DNA of 64,000 nt from Proteles cristata cristata (lineage: Eukaryota; Chordata; Mammalia; Carnivora; Hyaenidae), in assembly GCA_017311185.1 (NCBI GenBank), contig JAESUZ010001269.1, positions 620,001 to 684,000 of the forward strand, given 5' to 3'. Below, in pieces: positions 1-13,300 of the stretch (its first letter is position 1; each line of letters starts with the position of its first letter). A model generated the notes under the pieces. The model was given only the letters and a program-made list of their open reading frames with translations, was not told the origin of the DNA and ran no database searches. The position numbers and the translations under genes are program-made.

Positions 1-1013
1 GCACTGAGGAGCTCCTGGGTGAATGTCTGCAGAATAAGAAATGAGCGGGTCATTGCAGGGCCCACCGGAGTCTCCTGGGGGCTAATGTGCAGAGATGCTG
101 GGCCACCGTTCTGTCCCAGGCAGGGTCGGCCTCACTGAAGGCTACCCTTCACTTCTGGCGAGGGATTCGGCCAGGACGTGCAGAGCTGCCAGAGGGAGGA
201 CACCGATACAATTAAGTGCAATTAAGGGTACTTTTTTCTTCTTTTCAGAGAAAGGGAATAAAAAGTCACCTAGAAACCCAAGGAGAAGGTTTGGGAGGGG
301 CCGGTGGAAGAATGGCCGAGATGCCTGAGGACTGCCTCTCTGGGAGACTCTGCCCTTCTTGGGAGCCCTGGGGAGCCCATTGCATCCCGTGATGGGAACC
401 CTACTCCCCCGCCCCCGAAGCCCAGAGAAAGGCGAGTCCTGCTCTCCTGGGTGGGCCTTATGGCTGCCCTTCGGATCAACGGCCCACCAGGAAGGCACAG
501 ATGGACTGGAGACAAAGCTTGTACCTAAGGACACAAAAGCGGACTCTCCTGTGGGGAAAGAGACCGCTCTCCAGGGAGCGTGGGCTCAGAAAGCAGCTCA
601 CCTGCTCTGTCTTCTCGCTGCTACGTCTCTTTGTTTCTGGCTCTTTTCACCTGCCACCACTCTCCCCACTTGAAATCGGACTCCAAGGAGATGGTTGTCA
701 AACCCCACAGACCCAGTGCTGACCGCAGAAACAGAAGAGTGGGCTTTGAAGGCTTGGCTTCAGTTCCAGCCCTGCCTCTTGCTAACTGTGTAATGACAGA
801 CAAGCCACGAAAGCTCGCTCACTATTAGGTTTCCTCGTCTATAAAAGGCAACAAATGCTTAGACCTGCTCGCTCCCTGCAAGGAGGCCGTGGCCCAGAGG
901 AGTCAACACCACTAAAGAGTCACAATTAGTAACGGGGATAACTGGGGTGCTGCCTGTGCCTCCTCTCCTCTTGCTTGAGGTCCCCTTAATTACGAGTAAT
1001 CAAAAGGGAACGT
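1..1013. other. Intergenic, no gene recognised
   Basis: This is moderately GC-rich unique sequence. Several overlapping short open frames on both strands have no recognisable domain, and there is no promoter plus splice-site combination. A MIR-like piece lies at about 735-880. Confidence 0.5.
735..880 (+). repeat. MIR SINE fragment
   Basis: The stretch has the MIR core order: a 'ccctgcctcttgctaactgt' segment, then a gap, then 'tttcctcgtctataaaa'. This matches the usual tRNA-derived core in plus orientation. It is diverged, so it is old and pre-carnivore. Confidence 0.5.
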
Positions 1014-1241
1014 GGGGACGTCTGGGTGGCTCAGTCAATTAAGATTAAGCGACCCACTCTTGGTTTCGGCTCAGGTTATGATTTCACAGTTTCGTGAGTT
1101 CGAGCCCCCCGTCGAACTCTGCGCAGCCAGTGCAGAGCCTGTTTGGGATTCTCTGTGTCTCTGTCTCTCCTTTTCTCTCTGGCCCTGCCCTACTTGCGCT
1201 GTCTCTGTTTCTCTCAAAATAAATAAATAAACCTTAAAAAG
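1014..1241 (+). mobile_element. CAN-type SINE, older copy
   Basis: It has the SINE head (GGGGACGTCTGGGTGGCTCAG), the B-box-like GAGTTCGAGCCC, the CT-rich middle and an AAATAAATAAATAA tail. A short insertion near 1040 and many substitutions mark it as an older copy. No clear target duplication was found. Confidence 0.85.
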
Positions 1242-2974
1242 AAGTGGGGGGTGGGTGACGTGCAGGGAGGAGAGAAGGAAAGGGATAGAACAAATAAAGC
1301 GGAGCATCGTTGCAAGGGACTTGAAATAGTTTCAGCCACTACAGAAAAACCACAGCACAGTTTCAACCACTACGAAAATGACACAGTGACAAGAAAGACT
1401 AGAAGAAAATAGGTGACATTAGGGGGTGAAAGTTATTCCTAAGTGCAAGGATTATAATTTTTACTTTCTGTTTTTATAATGAAAATGCATTTGAAGATGG
1501 TCCCCTTCCCCCATGTTCCCAGTGACAGGGGTGCCTACCATACTTAATCACAATTGCATAGGGAGCGTGTGGAAGGCCAGACATGTCCTGGGTCTTGATT
1601 TCATAGGCAGGGCAGGGGGAGAGAACTCAGACATGAAGGATAAGACTAGGGAAGGTAGTGCAGCTGGACAGCTCAGTGTGGCGGAGCTCAGACGACAAGG
1701 ATGTCTTGGTGGCAGGCACGATCGGCTCAGGGTGATTTTGAGGAGCCCTGGTAGGGAGTGAAAGGTGAGGGGTAAAGGGGCCATTGGCAAAACCTGAATG
1801 GGGTCACAGGACACCAGCCAAAGAGGCTGGGGACCCAAGGGCCAACCTCAGTATGGAAGAAAAGTGACAGTGGTAGGGAAACTGAGGCAAAGCCCAGTTC
1901 TGTGATAAGCAAGGGCAGAAACCCTTTCACTTAAATCTCCATGACACCTGGGGTTCATTCCCTGCACACAGATTCCCAGAGCTGGCCTGTGATGTCATTT
2001 CGGATCCATCTGATCCGAGGCTCAGATGCTGATGTTCTTTCTGCTACTTCGGAGATACATTAGGAAAACGAATAAGGCTGAGCCTGGAGACAGAGGGAAG
2101 CAGTCACAGGGTGTTCCCTGCTGGTCTGGGTCTGTGGATGGTGCTGCTGTGGTCGAGAAGCGCCTAGGGGCACACACCTGGGTCCTTACTCCCGCGGGAA
2201 GCTCCCAGACCTGCCCCAGCCAACGGGAGCCAGTGTTGTGGCTGGATGACACTTGTGGTTCTTATGGTGCAAGACATAATCATCAGGGAACTTTAAAAAG
2301 ACAAAGCCTATTACTCGCAAATCCTGGAGGATAGACACCATGCTCAGGGCCACAGAGGGAGGTTGTGGGTAGAGAGAAAGGGAGCACAGACCTGGATTCT
2401 GCCTTCATTGGGGTCAAGGATGGGATGCCTAGGGTTTCAGTCTTTCCTGTCGAACTTAAAATGTAAGAGCAGAATTAGGACACTAGTCAGGAAAAGCAGG
2501 GTCACTCAAGCAGTCAGCTATATAGATCACTCAGGGCTTTCTAACAGGGGACTTTCCTGTGTGGGACACCTGCTTGTCATCTGGTTGTTAGCTGGCAATA
2601 TGTTTATTCAGGGTGGATGCCTTTGAAATGGAGGCTTCAGCCACCCAAAGCTCCATGCCAGGAATTCACACTAAACCCAGACATGGAGGAGTTGACGCAG
2701 CAGATTTCTCAGCTGTGGATGGTGCCCATTTGGTAGACAGGAGGGTAGAGACATGGTGCTTCAGGACTCTCTTCCCTGATGGTCCCCAGGCAGCCAGTTG
2801 GCTCAACAGAAGGTTCTAATGATCGCATTTGGGGTGGTTCTTCTGTAAAAGAAATGTGAGGGGGAGGAAGTCAAGGAAGCCTGTGCTTCCTGACAGTTCA
2901 AATGAATAAAGTTTCCTCAGATCTAATAATGCAAAGAATTTACCAACAGTCAAGAGCTGAAAATGATCATGAAA
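1242..2974. other. Intergenic, no gene recognised
   Basis: This is apparently unique sequence with short open frames only (under 105 codons) and no domain I know. No repeat could be assigned with confidence. Confidence 0.5.
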
Positions 2975-3065
2975 TAAACTTTCTTTTTAAAAAAGACTTT
3001 CTATTAAGAAAAGAAATACATGCTCATTGTAAAAGTGGCAGACATGTTTAGAAAGGTATAAAGAA

Positions 3066-3193
3066 GGGGAGCCTGACTGGCTCAGCTGGTTAAGCATGTG
3101 ACTTTGGCTCAGGTCATGATCTCATGGTTCATGAGTTTGAGCTCCGTGTTGGGCTCTGTGCTGTCAACTCAGAGCCTGGAGCCTGCTTCCAAT

Positions 3194-3233
<40 letters not shown>

Positions 3234-3291
3234 TCCTGTTTGCACTCTGTCTCTCTAGCCCTTAAAAATAAATAAACATTTTTTTAAAAAA
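3066..3291 (+). mobile_element. CAN-type SINE
   Basis: It starts at GGGGAGCCTGACTGGCTCAG and ends in CCCTTAAAAATAAATAAACATT. The CT-rich middle has grown into a (CT)n microsatellite at about 3195-3230. It is inserted in the old LINE-like repeat around it. Confidence 0.9.
3195..3230 (+). repeat. (CT)n microsatellite inside a SINE
   Basis: An almost uninterrupted CT dinucleotide run lies within the pyrimidine-rich segment of the SINE, so it is probably length-variable between individuals. Confidence 0.9.
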
Positions 3292-3434
3292 GGGAAAAGC
3301 ATAAAGAAGAAAACGGTATCACCAAAATGTCATCACCCAGATTTAAGATACAGTTAACATTTTGGCATATATCCTTCAGCTTATTTTCTATTCAAAAGAG
3401 AAAAGCAAGAAAAAAATGTTTAAAACATTATTGA

Positions 3435-3656
3435 GGGGGCGCCTGGGTGGCTTAGTCGGTTAAGCGTCCGACTTTCGCTTAGGTCATGATCTCGCGGTTC
3501 GTGGGTTCGAGCTCCGCATCGGGCTCTGTGCTGACTGCCAGCTCAGAGCCTGGAGCCTGTTTCAGTCTGTGACTCCCTCTCTCTCTGACCCTCCCCTGCT
3601 CACGCTGTCTCTCTCTTTCTCTCCTAGAAATAAATAAAAAATATTAAAAAAAAAAA
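3435..3656 (+). mobile_element. Young felid SINE (CCTAG-tail subtype)
   Basis: The head and B box are close to the apparent felid consensus, and the tail reads CTCCTAGAAATAAATAAA then poly-A. Short flanking duplications (ATTGAG at both ends) fit L1-driven insertion. The diagnostic bases match seven other copies in the window. Confidence 0.93.
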
Positions 3657-4010
3657 CTATTGAGAACACTGAAGTATCTGCTAAATTTATATAAATTATG
3701 TAACTATTACATGACTTGTTTTTCTATATCTTGAAGAAATCTTTTGTTGATGGCAAAGGTATTTCACTGAATGAACATATTAAAATTTATTAATGCCATT
3801 TCCTCCCTATTGGACAACAGATGGGTTTCTAATGCTTTTTTTTTTTTTTTGCTATTATAAGTGATGAGAAAAAAAATCTAAGTATTCAATTCTCTGTTTA
3901 TAGCTCTGATAATTTCTGTATAACAAATTCTTAGAAGTGATATTATTGGGTCTCTTACACATTTTCTCCAATTTCTCTGGGTAGCTCAGTCATTCTATCA
4001 CCTTAATCTG

Positions 4011-4980
4011 CTGCCAAAGTCAGTTTCTTAAACAAAACAAAAGATTGCTAATAGCCAAAAATAGCATTGGCATAATTCCCCTCTAATGGGTAATACAATC
4101 AAAATGCAAAAGATTTTGGCCAGCTGGAACAATAAGTCAGATGTTACAAATGAAAATTCTTGGGATAAAGCCTGGCATTTAAGTCACCAGACAGAATGGC
4201 TGATGTACAAGATAGAGGTGATGTAACTTAACAATGGTTGTGAAGAGTAATATGAATCCAATATGAATCCTACCATCTTAGGTCATAATAATAGAGGTAT
4301 GGAGTCCAAAATGAGAAGGTGATATATCCTGCTCTGTGTGGCCAGACCTACCCTGGGCACTTGACTTCACACTGTAAAGGAAACAGTTATATGTGGTCCA
4401 TGTTTAGGGGAGAGATTAGAATAAGGGACTCAGAACCTGTGTTTTCTCACTTCTCTGTGTTGGGACCCTATAGCCACGTCTACCTTATGTGACACATGTT
4501 CCCTGCCCAGGCTGACCGGTCCTGGGGTGGGTGTTCAGAGTCTCCACAGGAAGATGACATTTGGAACTTGGAGACACAGGAAAGAGAGTACTGATGTGAG
4601 TTGTGTGAATCCAGGGCTATAGTAAGAGAACCATGGGCCCTCCATCCCCTGAATTCCCAGAAGCTGCTTCCTTGGATACCAGGCATTTCATTCTTCTCTT
4701 GACCCTGAGCAACATCTCAGGAAAGCTAACCAGAGCTGTTTCTGTAACTTACAACAGAAAAGAAAGAGCCCTAATTAGAGAAATGTTGAAACAACCATGA
4801 TGCTTATTCTGGGGGAGAAAAGACTGCGAGGGAACGTGCGAGCTGCAGCCCCATCAGACTTGTCCCACGAGGCCTCCAGGGGCAAAGGTCGAAGACGGGA
4901 AGAGCAGCTTTGTTAGTGCAAATGTCCACTCATTTTTGCACAACCAGGCAACAGGACTGTTGTAAAAGGGTTCCGGCATT
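4011..4980. other. Intergenic, no gene recognised
   Basis: AT-rich sequence without an open frame longer than 70 codons and no repeat that I can name. Confidence 0.45.
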
Positions 4981-4992
4981 GGACATTACTAG

Positions 4993-5186
4993 TTTTTTTT
5001 TTTTAATTTTTACTTTTTTTGAGAGAGAGAGAGAAGGGGAGAGGAGCAGAGAGAGGGAGACAGAGGATCCAAGCCGGGTCTTCATTTTCTGCCCAGAGCC
5101 TGATGCGGGGCTCAAACCAGAACTGCGACAACCATGACCAGAGCCAAAGTCCAATGCTTAACCAACTGAGCCACCCAGGCACCCCT
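4993..5186 (-). mobile_element. CAN-type SINE, minus orientation
   Basis: It runs from the poly-T tail through a (GA)n tract to ...CTGAGCCACCCAGGCACCCCT, the complement of the head. Target duplications GGACATTACTA (4981-4991) and GGGCATTACTA (5187-5197) match at 10 of 11 bases. Confidence 0.92.
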
Positions 5187-5197
5187 GGGCATTACTA

Positions 5198-6473
5198 CTG
5201 CAGAGCGTTGCTGTGATCTGGGCATCCCATCTTGTTCATCCTCCTCTCCCTGTTCAAAGCCATCTAGGGCTCTTGGCAGGTAGTTCCTGGGATTTCCGTG
5301 CTCCCTAGTGGACAAGGACAGGAGCTTACTATAGTCTCCTAAGTCGCGCTCCTTCCAGGCTTCAGGACGCATAAAATAAGAAGCAAAATGTTAAGAATAA
5401 ATACAATAAATAAGAAAATGGTTTCATGAGTTTTCGGTTGGTTCGCATTGCCTACTTAATGTTTTGATTCTCTTAGTAGTGTAGTGTCAGGAGCGTTTAT
5501 AAAATTGCTTGCCTCTCTATTCCCCTCCGAAGTGTCTCCACCGTATCGTCTTACATACATCGCCTTCCACCCACACGAATTTGTTCCCAAGGGCAGATCT
5601 GAATTGCGTCTTGAAAGGACAGTTCTACACCAGCTCCACATCCCACTGGTGCCCATGGGAAAAAAAAAAAAAGGGACAGTCCACCTATTCGACAAGGACT
5701 CTCAGGCTTGTCTCTTCTACCTTCTGGTTCTTGTTCTTGGAGAATAACCTCATTGTTAACACATCACGGAACCTAAATGAGGTTATCTGAATCCCCACTG
5801 ACATTGTCTAAGAGTCTGGAGAATTTAATGTTTCACCTCTAGCTGGATGGGGCTTCTGCGACAGAAGGCTTTTAGTAGAACGGGTTTCTTTGACAACACC
5901 TTATTATCCAGGTTTGCAAAAGCCACCCTTCCGTTGGCCAGTCTTTGGGGCATTGTGACAGGACTCTGAGTTCTCCTGAATGGGGCATCATTACAAAAAA
6001 AAATCTACAACCTCATTTAGAGCATCTTGAAGAAATATAAAATGGACTCAATGTCAATGGTTTACTTTAACCCATATGCTTCTCAAAACTCCAGGAAGGG
6101 AGACTGAGTCTGGTGCGAGCCTTGCTGACCACAGAATGAGGCCCTCACTGTAACTAACAGATGGGGGGGCAGGTGTAATGGACCTCCTGTCTTCAGCAGT
6201 TACCTGCTCCAGGTTGATGGATTATCTATCCATGGGGTTCTGCTACAGCCCCAGGAACTGCTAAGTGACAGTCACGTAGACAAGAACAAGTCTGTGTCTG
6301 ATGTGGCACAGACTGGAACCATTTCAAAGCTATAAATGAAATAATTGCAAGGGTGACGCTCTGTGCAGTGTTTGTGTATATATATATATATTTGGGGAGA
6401 TCCACTGACATGGCCCATGGGCTTGTCATCATGCCTGATTCACAGTAGAATCTCAAAAATGTTTGTAGACTTA
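5198..6473. other. Intergenic, no gene recognised
   Basis: Apparently unique sequence with a poly-A run near 5660 and a (TA)n run at about 6374-6391. No coding signal seen. Confidence 0.45.
6374..6391. repeat. (TA)n microsatellite
   Basis: A short alternating TA run follows GTG and precedes TTTGGGG. Confidence 0.8.
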
Positions 6474-6692
6474 GGGCATCTGGGTGACTCAGTCGGGTTA
6501 AGCTTTTTGATTTGGGCTCAGGTCATGATATCATGGTTCATGTGATTGAGCACCAAGTTGGGCTCTGCACTGACGGTGTGGAGCCTGTTAGGGAATTTCT
6601 ATCTCTCTCTCTCTCCCTGCCCCTCCCCCAATCATGCTTGCTCTCTCACACACTCTCTGTCTCAATAAAGAAAAACAAACTTTTAAAAAAAG
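6474..6692 (+). mobile_element. CAN-type SINE, older copy
   Basis: The head GGGCATCTGGGTGACTCAGTCGG and the CT-rich middle and A-rich tail are all present, but scattered substitutions and the lack of a clean target duplication suggest age. Confidence 0.85.
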
Positions 6693-8776
6693 TTTTAAAA
6701 ATATTTGTAGCATGAATAAGTGGGAGAGGTGAGGATTGGGGTGGGGAGAGATCACAGACACTCAGACTATGAGACGCCTTGAAGAACGTCTAACCCAACA
6801 GATTTCAGAGTGCTCTGTGAACCCAGAGGGTTTTAAAGAGCTGTCCTTATATTTTATTCCAATTTCATTTTTAAAATCTATTTTAACTTGTGATTAAAAG
6901 TGCTATTAAAATGCATCCTCAAAATTATTGATACACTCAAATGCATGAGCTTATGCTGCTTGGGTAGCTGGTTTTTTGGGATTTGTTTTGTCTTTGACGA
7001 TCTCACATTAAAACCTGCTCTGACCCAGTTAAGGAGTACCCTGAGTTGATTAGGCAGTTATTGAAAACAAACAAAACAAAGGAGAAAAAAAAAGAAAGAA
7101 AAAGACTAGTAGTAGCAAACACTTATGTGTGTCAGGATTTTTGTGAAATAGTGCAACCAAAATAAATACACAGATAGCCTTCTTTGATTACTTTGTATTA
7201 ATCCCATATGCAATTGAAATGTTTATGTACATGAATTTACATTGTATTTTTACAACTGTTTTTTTATAATACAGTTCTAAGGGCAAAATTGGGTGCTGTT
7301 AACAAATAATTAGAAAAGTCTCCAAGCCAACCCCCTGATCTTACAGAAGAGGAAACGGAGTCACAGGGTAGTAATGAACCCCCTGGGTCACTTACTATGA
7401 TCAGTAGCTAAGCCTGCACTTGAACTTAAGATTTCCTTCTTGTAAATCATCCTGATTTTTTCTTCTCTCTTAAATGTAGTTTAGCTTTGTATGGGTCCTC
7501 TTGCTGGCAAATGAATCCAGTTATCTAGCATGATTTTTCTTTTGTTGGGGGCAGGAAAAATGTTACCAAACAGCCTTGAGTGTGGTTTTGAATGAACCCA
7601 CAGAGGCTCAAAGGACAATGGTTAAGAGCACAAAGCCACTGACTCATTGCAAAGTTGGGAAAGAGGTTTGCAGCTGCAGCAAAACCACAGGTCTATTGTC
7701 TGGCCTCTGAGTCCCTGCAGAGAGAAGGCTTCTCAGTGGCTGTGCTGAGAGCCTTTTTGTAGTTCCCAGCTGAGTCTGTCAGTTTGGTTTTGTAGGGCGC
7801 TCTCCGGCAAGGCAAAGGGAATAACTTAACCCGCACCCCCCAAGGCTTTCCCTCCGTTAGAATCACCCCTAGGCTAGGATCACAGTGGCAGACGCTGAGA
7901 GAAGAGGGGCTCTCTGGATCAGAGGCAGCTGTGGGCAAGCCTGGGCTGACAGCGGATGGCTTTTCCAGTAGCTGTTCTTCCATCCACCCATGAACTCATG
8001 TGGCTTCTCAGAAATGGGGTAAATGATGGCAGCCGTGGGAATCTCATCAGGTCCCAAATGGGCTCTGGTGATTTCTACAGACATAGATTTCATGTTTCTA
8101 ATGGCAGGTTGTGGCAAGTCGGACCCTCCTTTGTGTTTTTGCCCTATTCATTCTGCAGACTGTTATTGTAGTCATGCCGCCCTGTCTACTCCTTTCCTTT
8201 TCTCCTTAACCCTTTGGAGCCATTTAAACCCCATCGTTTGACCCTCCGGTCCGGATCAAATCATGTTCCCACCTCTTCCTTACATTCCAGCCTTCTTCTG
8301 ATCTCAGGTGACTCACTGCACTGCCTCTTACTGATCTTACTGGCTCCCGCTGGTCCCATCTGCGTGTCACCAGCCGTGATCCTAATTGTCATTGTAAGCC
8401 ACGCCCACGCACAGGCAGAAAGAGCCCCCAAGTCCTAATGAGGATGACGAAAAGAGAGAACCTGCAAGCCACACACTGTGCAGCAGGGTAGATCTGCTGG
8501 TCCCTGTCAGAACACAGTATCTGCACACTCCCTGCCAGCTGGTGTTAGAGTCTTTCGTAACTGGGCCCCAATCTTTCCAGCCATCAGTCTCATGGCTGTG
8601 CCCTCACCAAATGTTACTGAAATAAATCTGGCTATTCTCCACCTTTGTGTCTTTGCTTCAGACTGATTTGTTATGCTAATTAAATAAGGAGGCCATTAAC
8701 CAAAGGTGGTTTTAATGCCTTAGCAGCCTATGTAAGCAAACCCAAACCTAAGCCTGTAAATAAAAGCCTCACAATT
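6693..8776. other. Intergenic, no gene recognised
   Basis: Apparently unique sequence except for a MIR fragment at 7335-7450. Overlapping short open frames at 7690-8440 carry no recognised domain and are probably chance. Confidence 0.45.
7335..7450 (-). repeat. MIR SINE fragment
   Basis: The phrase TTACAGAAGAGGAAACGGAGTC followed by a 'ggtcacttactatgatcagtagc' segment is the complement of the MIR core. It is diverged and old. Confidence 0.65.
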
Positions 8777-8790
8777 AAGAAATCAAAACC

Positions 8791-9013
8791 GGGGCGCCTG
8801 GGTGGCTTAGTCGGTTGAAGGTTGAACGTCTGACTTCAGCTCAGGTCATGATCTCTCATTCGTGAGTTCAAGCCCTGCATCTAGCTCTCTGTTGACAGCT
8901 CGGAGCCTGGAGCCTGTTTCCGATTCTGTGTCTTGCCCTCTCTCTCTGCCCCTCCCCTGCCCACACTCTGTCTGTCTGTCTCTCTCTCTTAAAAATAAAT
9001 AAAGATTAAAAAA
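8791..9013 (+). mobile_element. CAN-type SINE with perfect target duplication
   Basis: It is flanked by identical 14-bp copies of AAGAAATCAAAACC at 8777-8790 and 9014-9027. The head carries a small internal duplication (GGTTGAAGGTTGAACG). Confidence 0.95.
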
Positions 9014-9027
9014 AAGAAATCAAAACC

Positions 9028-9982
9028 TAAGGACAATCAGCCATAAACAGACATCTAAGCTTCTCTACATAAGGCAACCATTTCAGCTACAGCCTATGGA
9101 TAATTTCCTTGCTTTGCTTCCTGCATCTTCTCCGTAAAAACCTTGTCCCACATGGTGGAGCACCTCTAGCACTTCTGGCTTGGCACTACTTGATTCTCAT
9201 CAATGTTTGTTCAAATAAAAATTAAAAATATTAACATGTCCCAGTTTACCTTTGAAAACTTCCTTCAGCTTGGAAGGCTTTTCTTCCTTCTATCTGCTTG
9301 TTGAAATTCTTCTGTATTCCGAGGCTCAGCAAAACCTCACCTTGTCCAAAGAGCTTGCTCCCAGGCCCAGATGTGGTTACTCCTTCTGTCCCTCACCAGA
9401 GCATCACATGGGGTCATGTGGGTGAGCCCCAGGGCCAGGCTGCCCACATCCTGACATCACGGGGACCCTGGGCAAAATACAGAAGGCCTAGGCCTCAGTC
9501 TTCTCTTGTGCTCAATGAGGAGGAGCCTTATGTGTGAGGAGCAGAATTAATCCACATGAAGGGCTTAGAAAAGTGCTCGGCAGTTAGAAAGCACTTAGTA
9601 AATATTGATTTGACTGTTTCATTAAATGGGCTGCTTTGCTTCAATGGGCAAAGAAGAGGTACTTTGTTTCTCTAACTGTTCTACAAAGCCACTCCGCAGA
9701 CTCATGGCTGCCTGCCCCTCTGAGGAAGGGCCAGGCAGGTCCCATCGTATTCTGGTTACTTTTAGATACCAAAATGTCCAATCCAAAGTCTAATAATCAT
9801 ACATTTCTTGGGTATCAGTCTAATCGTCAACATCCTAAATGTCTATCACCTTGAACGGTTCCTGCGTCCTACCTTTTATTAGCTGGACAAGCTGCTATAG
9901 GCACAGGACATGCCTGGTCCCTCAGTGTCACTACTGTCCACTGGCCGGCACTGTGTGCTGGGCAGGGAGTCGGTCTTCTGGG
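9028..9982. other. Intergenic, no gene recognised
   Basis: Apparently unique sequence apart from a MIR-like 3' part at about 9495-9615. Confidence 0.45.
9495..9615 (+). repeat. MIR SINE 3' fragment
   Basis: The run 'gggcttagaaaagtgctcgg' ... 'cttagtaaatattgatt' resembles the MIR 3' half ending in an ATAAATGTTG-like tail. Confidence 0.5.
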
Positions 9983-10366
9983 GCAGCCATGATAAAGTGC
10001 CACAGACTGGGGGTTACACAACAGAAATCTATTGGCTCACTGCTCTGGAAGCTAAAAGTCCAAGACGAGAGTGCTAGCAGACTTAGTTTTTCCTAAGGCC
10101 TCTCTCCTTGACATGCAGATGCCTGCCTTCTCTCTGTGTCCTCACACGGTCCCTTCCTCTGTGTACCCCGGTGACTCTTGCGCATTCAGATGTCCTGTCC
10201 TCATAAGGACACCAGTCATATTGGATTTGGACCCACCCCCAATGGTCTTATTTTAACTTAATTAGCCCTTCAAGGCTCTTATCTCCAAATACAGTCCCTT
10301 TCTGATGTTCTGGAAGTTAAGGCTTCAACATATGAATTTTGGAAGAACACGATTCAGCCCACAACA
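9983..10366 (-). mobile_element. MaLR-type LTR (MLT1-like)
   Basis: Read on the minus strand it ends in the MaLR-like order seen at 45168-45765. On the plus strand the landmarks are 'gccacagactgg', 'caacagaaatctattggctc', 'cataaggacaccagtcatat' and 'caacatatgaattttgg'. It is one of four copies of this family here. Confidence 0.65.
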
Positions 10367-13300
10367 GGCAAGAAGGAGAGGTGTGGGGAAAAGAAAGGTC
10401 TTCCTTGCACGATTGGGCTTTGGTGGCCTCCGCACATGGCAGATGTCCAGATTGGACTCTTGCTCTCATGGACAGTCACGTACAGTCCTCATAGATCCCC
10501 TATAGGACCTAGAGGATCCACTAGCCTCTGCCCTGGCTGGCTGCTTCCACCTCCCTGCTCAGGCCCCTGGGCTTTCGGTGTCTGTCCCACTGTTGAGTCG
10601 AGGCAGGCCTTTGGAGGAGTTCTGTTTCACGATGATGTCTGATCCCCCCAGGACCGCACATATTGCCCTGTCACTGATGGGTTCCCGGCTTGTCCCATTG
10701 TTCTCTCTCCTGCCTGCTCCAACTGGAGCTGAAAGATGGATGTCTCGGGTGGGTGTGACACTAAAACTGATGTCCTCTAGACCTCCAGGGACATACGTCG
10801 AACACATATTCTCTGGTGACTTTCCCTTTCAGTCTTCTATGTAAGTACCCCAGACTGCATCACCCTCAACCTTCAGTAGATATTTGCTAAGGTGAATTGA
10901 AGCATGGTTTGTGCAGAGTTTCACTTTGCTACCTCTCTGCACAAGCAGGATCAGTTCCAGGGGTCACTTTATGACAAATCTGGTCTGCAGAGTTGACATT
11001 TGTCATCCTTGCTGAGGTATATCACAGAGATGGCATACAGAGAGAAAGCAGCAAAGGAAGGCATTTTCTAGAAAGTAGCAACATTTGTTATCTTGATTTG
11101 CATTGGAAATTATTTTAGAGGGATGTATATTACCAGTTGGTTCCAAACTATGCTTAGCCGATGGGGCAGGATACTTATTTAAGAGTTGGAAGTTTATGTT
11201 TTGTTTCTTCTGTAAGGAAGAGGGGCTCATTTGCTTAAAGGAAGGTTTACAGCAAGTTGAAAGTAGGTGTTGCCTGTAAACCATCTCCTCATAGATGTGT
11301 CTTTCAAAAGCTTAAATCCATTGAGGAGAAGGGACTTGAGAAAGAAAGAGCCCCTGGGGGAAGCCTGGAGGTCAGGGTGGGGTTCAAGCCCAGCCTAGGA
11401 CAACCAGAGGTTCTGGGGTCGTGAGGGTAACAGATATTCATGTGCTGGTTCCTGACAGTGTCCTGGGGATGTGAAAGGGACTCAGAGGGATGGGCTTCTT
11501 GGGGAATCAGGGAGACTTATCCATGTTCCTAGGTCCCCATCCTTCCCAATACACTTTTGTTCCACATGTGGCACAAACAACACCATATGGGCCACACATG
11601 GTCATGGGAATGGAACAAAGGGCATCTCAGTGATTCTCAGTGTGAACAGATGACCAATGCTGACAGGGGCCTCTCAGTATGTTGGCGAAACCCAAAACCT
11701 TGGTCCTTTGCCCTCTTCTGGGGTTGAGTAGAAGAGGGAGCACCCCCAAGAATGAAGTTTAATTTTCCTTGGATCTTGAAGCACGTAGGCTGAGTTATAG
11801 AAAATACAGACATTTAGTATTTCTCACATCTTAAAGTTTGTGGGCTGAGATTCACTTCCACTGGATTATTTCCGAGAAGAGATTTATTTGGCCTTGAACT
11901 TTTCTCTGAAATACCCAGCTTGGTCAAGGAGCAAAGGATTTCTAGCAACAGGGACACGGCCGCCATCTAATGGTTAACCAGCATAATAGTATTTGCCTAC
12001 AAACCTAAGAGAAGTGTTTTGTATTTTGCTCACCTCTGGAGAAATTCAAAATAACAGAGAGGTAGTACCTAAAATAATAAAGATGTGAAAGATTACCTAT
12101 TCCACAGAGTTTCTAAAGAAGTCTAAAATTGGAGAAGTGAAACAATAGAGTAGCAGTATAATTGTAGGCTCTTCCAGCTACTCTAGAAATTACAAGTACT
12201 TAAACAAATGTGCTAGTAAGTTTATAGAGTAAGGAAAAAATATATAATGAAATTATCATAATTATCAAGTAATTCCCCAACCTCATTCCTATAATTTCCA
12301 GGCAAGAATTGCTGTAACTTTCATGGGAAAGGGCTGTGCAGGCGTGTGGAATGAACACTGTGTTTAAAGTCCATACTTGTGTTCTGGTGTTTCACAACAA
12401 CCATTCCCCACTTCTTTAGAAATGTGATACCAATTTTTAGCTGTCAGATGAAATCGCAGAATAAAGAAGAAGGATCTAATTTCCCAGCTTTTCCTGCTGG
12501 TGGGACCCTAGGACTCAAGTCTACTCTTATCTGTAACTGTGTCTGAGTAGCTGGAAACGTGAGCATGATGACTGAAGCCCAAAGAACCATTCTGCACAGA
12601 GAAGTGGAAGAATTTGTTGAAGATGGCAGACCAGCAAGAAAGAAGTTTCCTGGGGTCTTTGATAATTAATGAGGTGCCGTGCCCTCCCTCATACTGTTTA
12701 TCTCCAGACTTACTTTATATGAAAGAGGAATACATTCCTATCTGGTTTAATACAGCATCTGTTACCTTGAAATGGTTTTTTGAATGTCACAGAAAGTAAA
12801 TTATTAGTAATGATTTATTGGAAGCGGTAAAGAAGAAGGCAGGGAGGATTCACACGCTGCCAACAGAAAACACGGGATCTTTGTTACACAGCAAAACTTT
12901 CAAGGTCACATGCTGTGCTCTGAAAAGCTGTAGAGCAAACTGAGGCTGCAACTTTCATTGGGAATTTTCTGCCATACCATGGAAGACAGCCCATTGTCAG
13001 AAATCAGCTGAAGAAAGCCGCCTTCATACCTACGCATGGTTTCAGAGGCTATAAAGTAGACCTCCACTCAGTTAAGCCATTTTGAGCTGGTTTCAGCATA
13101 TAGACACCAGTAAATCAAAAGACCATTACAACAAAGTCTAGAAGAATTGTGATGGGCTCTTGGGTAATGGTGGCTGCTTGAGTCTGAAGTCTCCACATAT
13201 CCTTCCCCCAAGCCATAATGACAACTTGGAGCACAAACGAACTCACACATGCCCCAAACCTGCAGTATCTCTAGGAAACTATCCCAAAGTCCAAACCATA

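Larger units (their letters stand above)
2975..4010 (+). repeat. Old LINE-like interspersed repeat, split by two SINEs
   Basis: The segments 2975-3065, 3292-3434 and 3660-4010 read as one ancient AT-rich element. They contain phrases I associate with a common mammalian LINE-derived repeat: 'catgctcattgtaaaa', 'agttaacattttggcatata', 'ttgctattataagtgatgag', 'ttcttagaagtgatattattgggtc'. A related piece lies near 38945-39180. I am not certain of the family name. Confidence 0.5.

Noticed and set aside
359..673. Overlapping open frames near the left edge as an exon
   Set aside because: Several frames on both strands are equally open because the region is GC-rich; no splice site pair or known protein match supports any of them.
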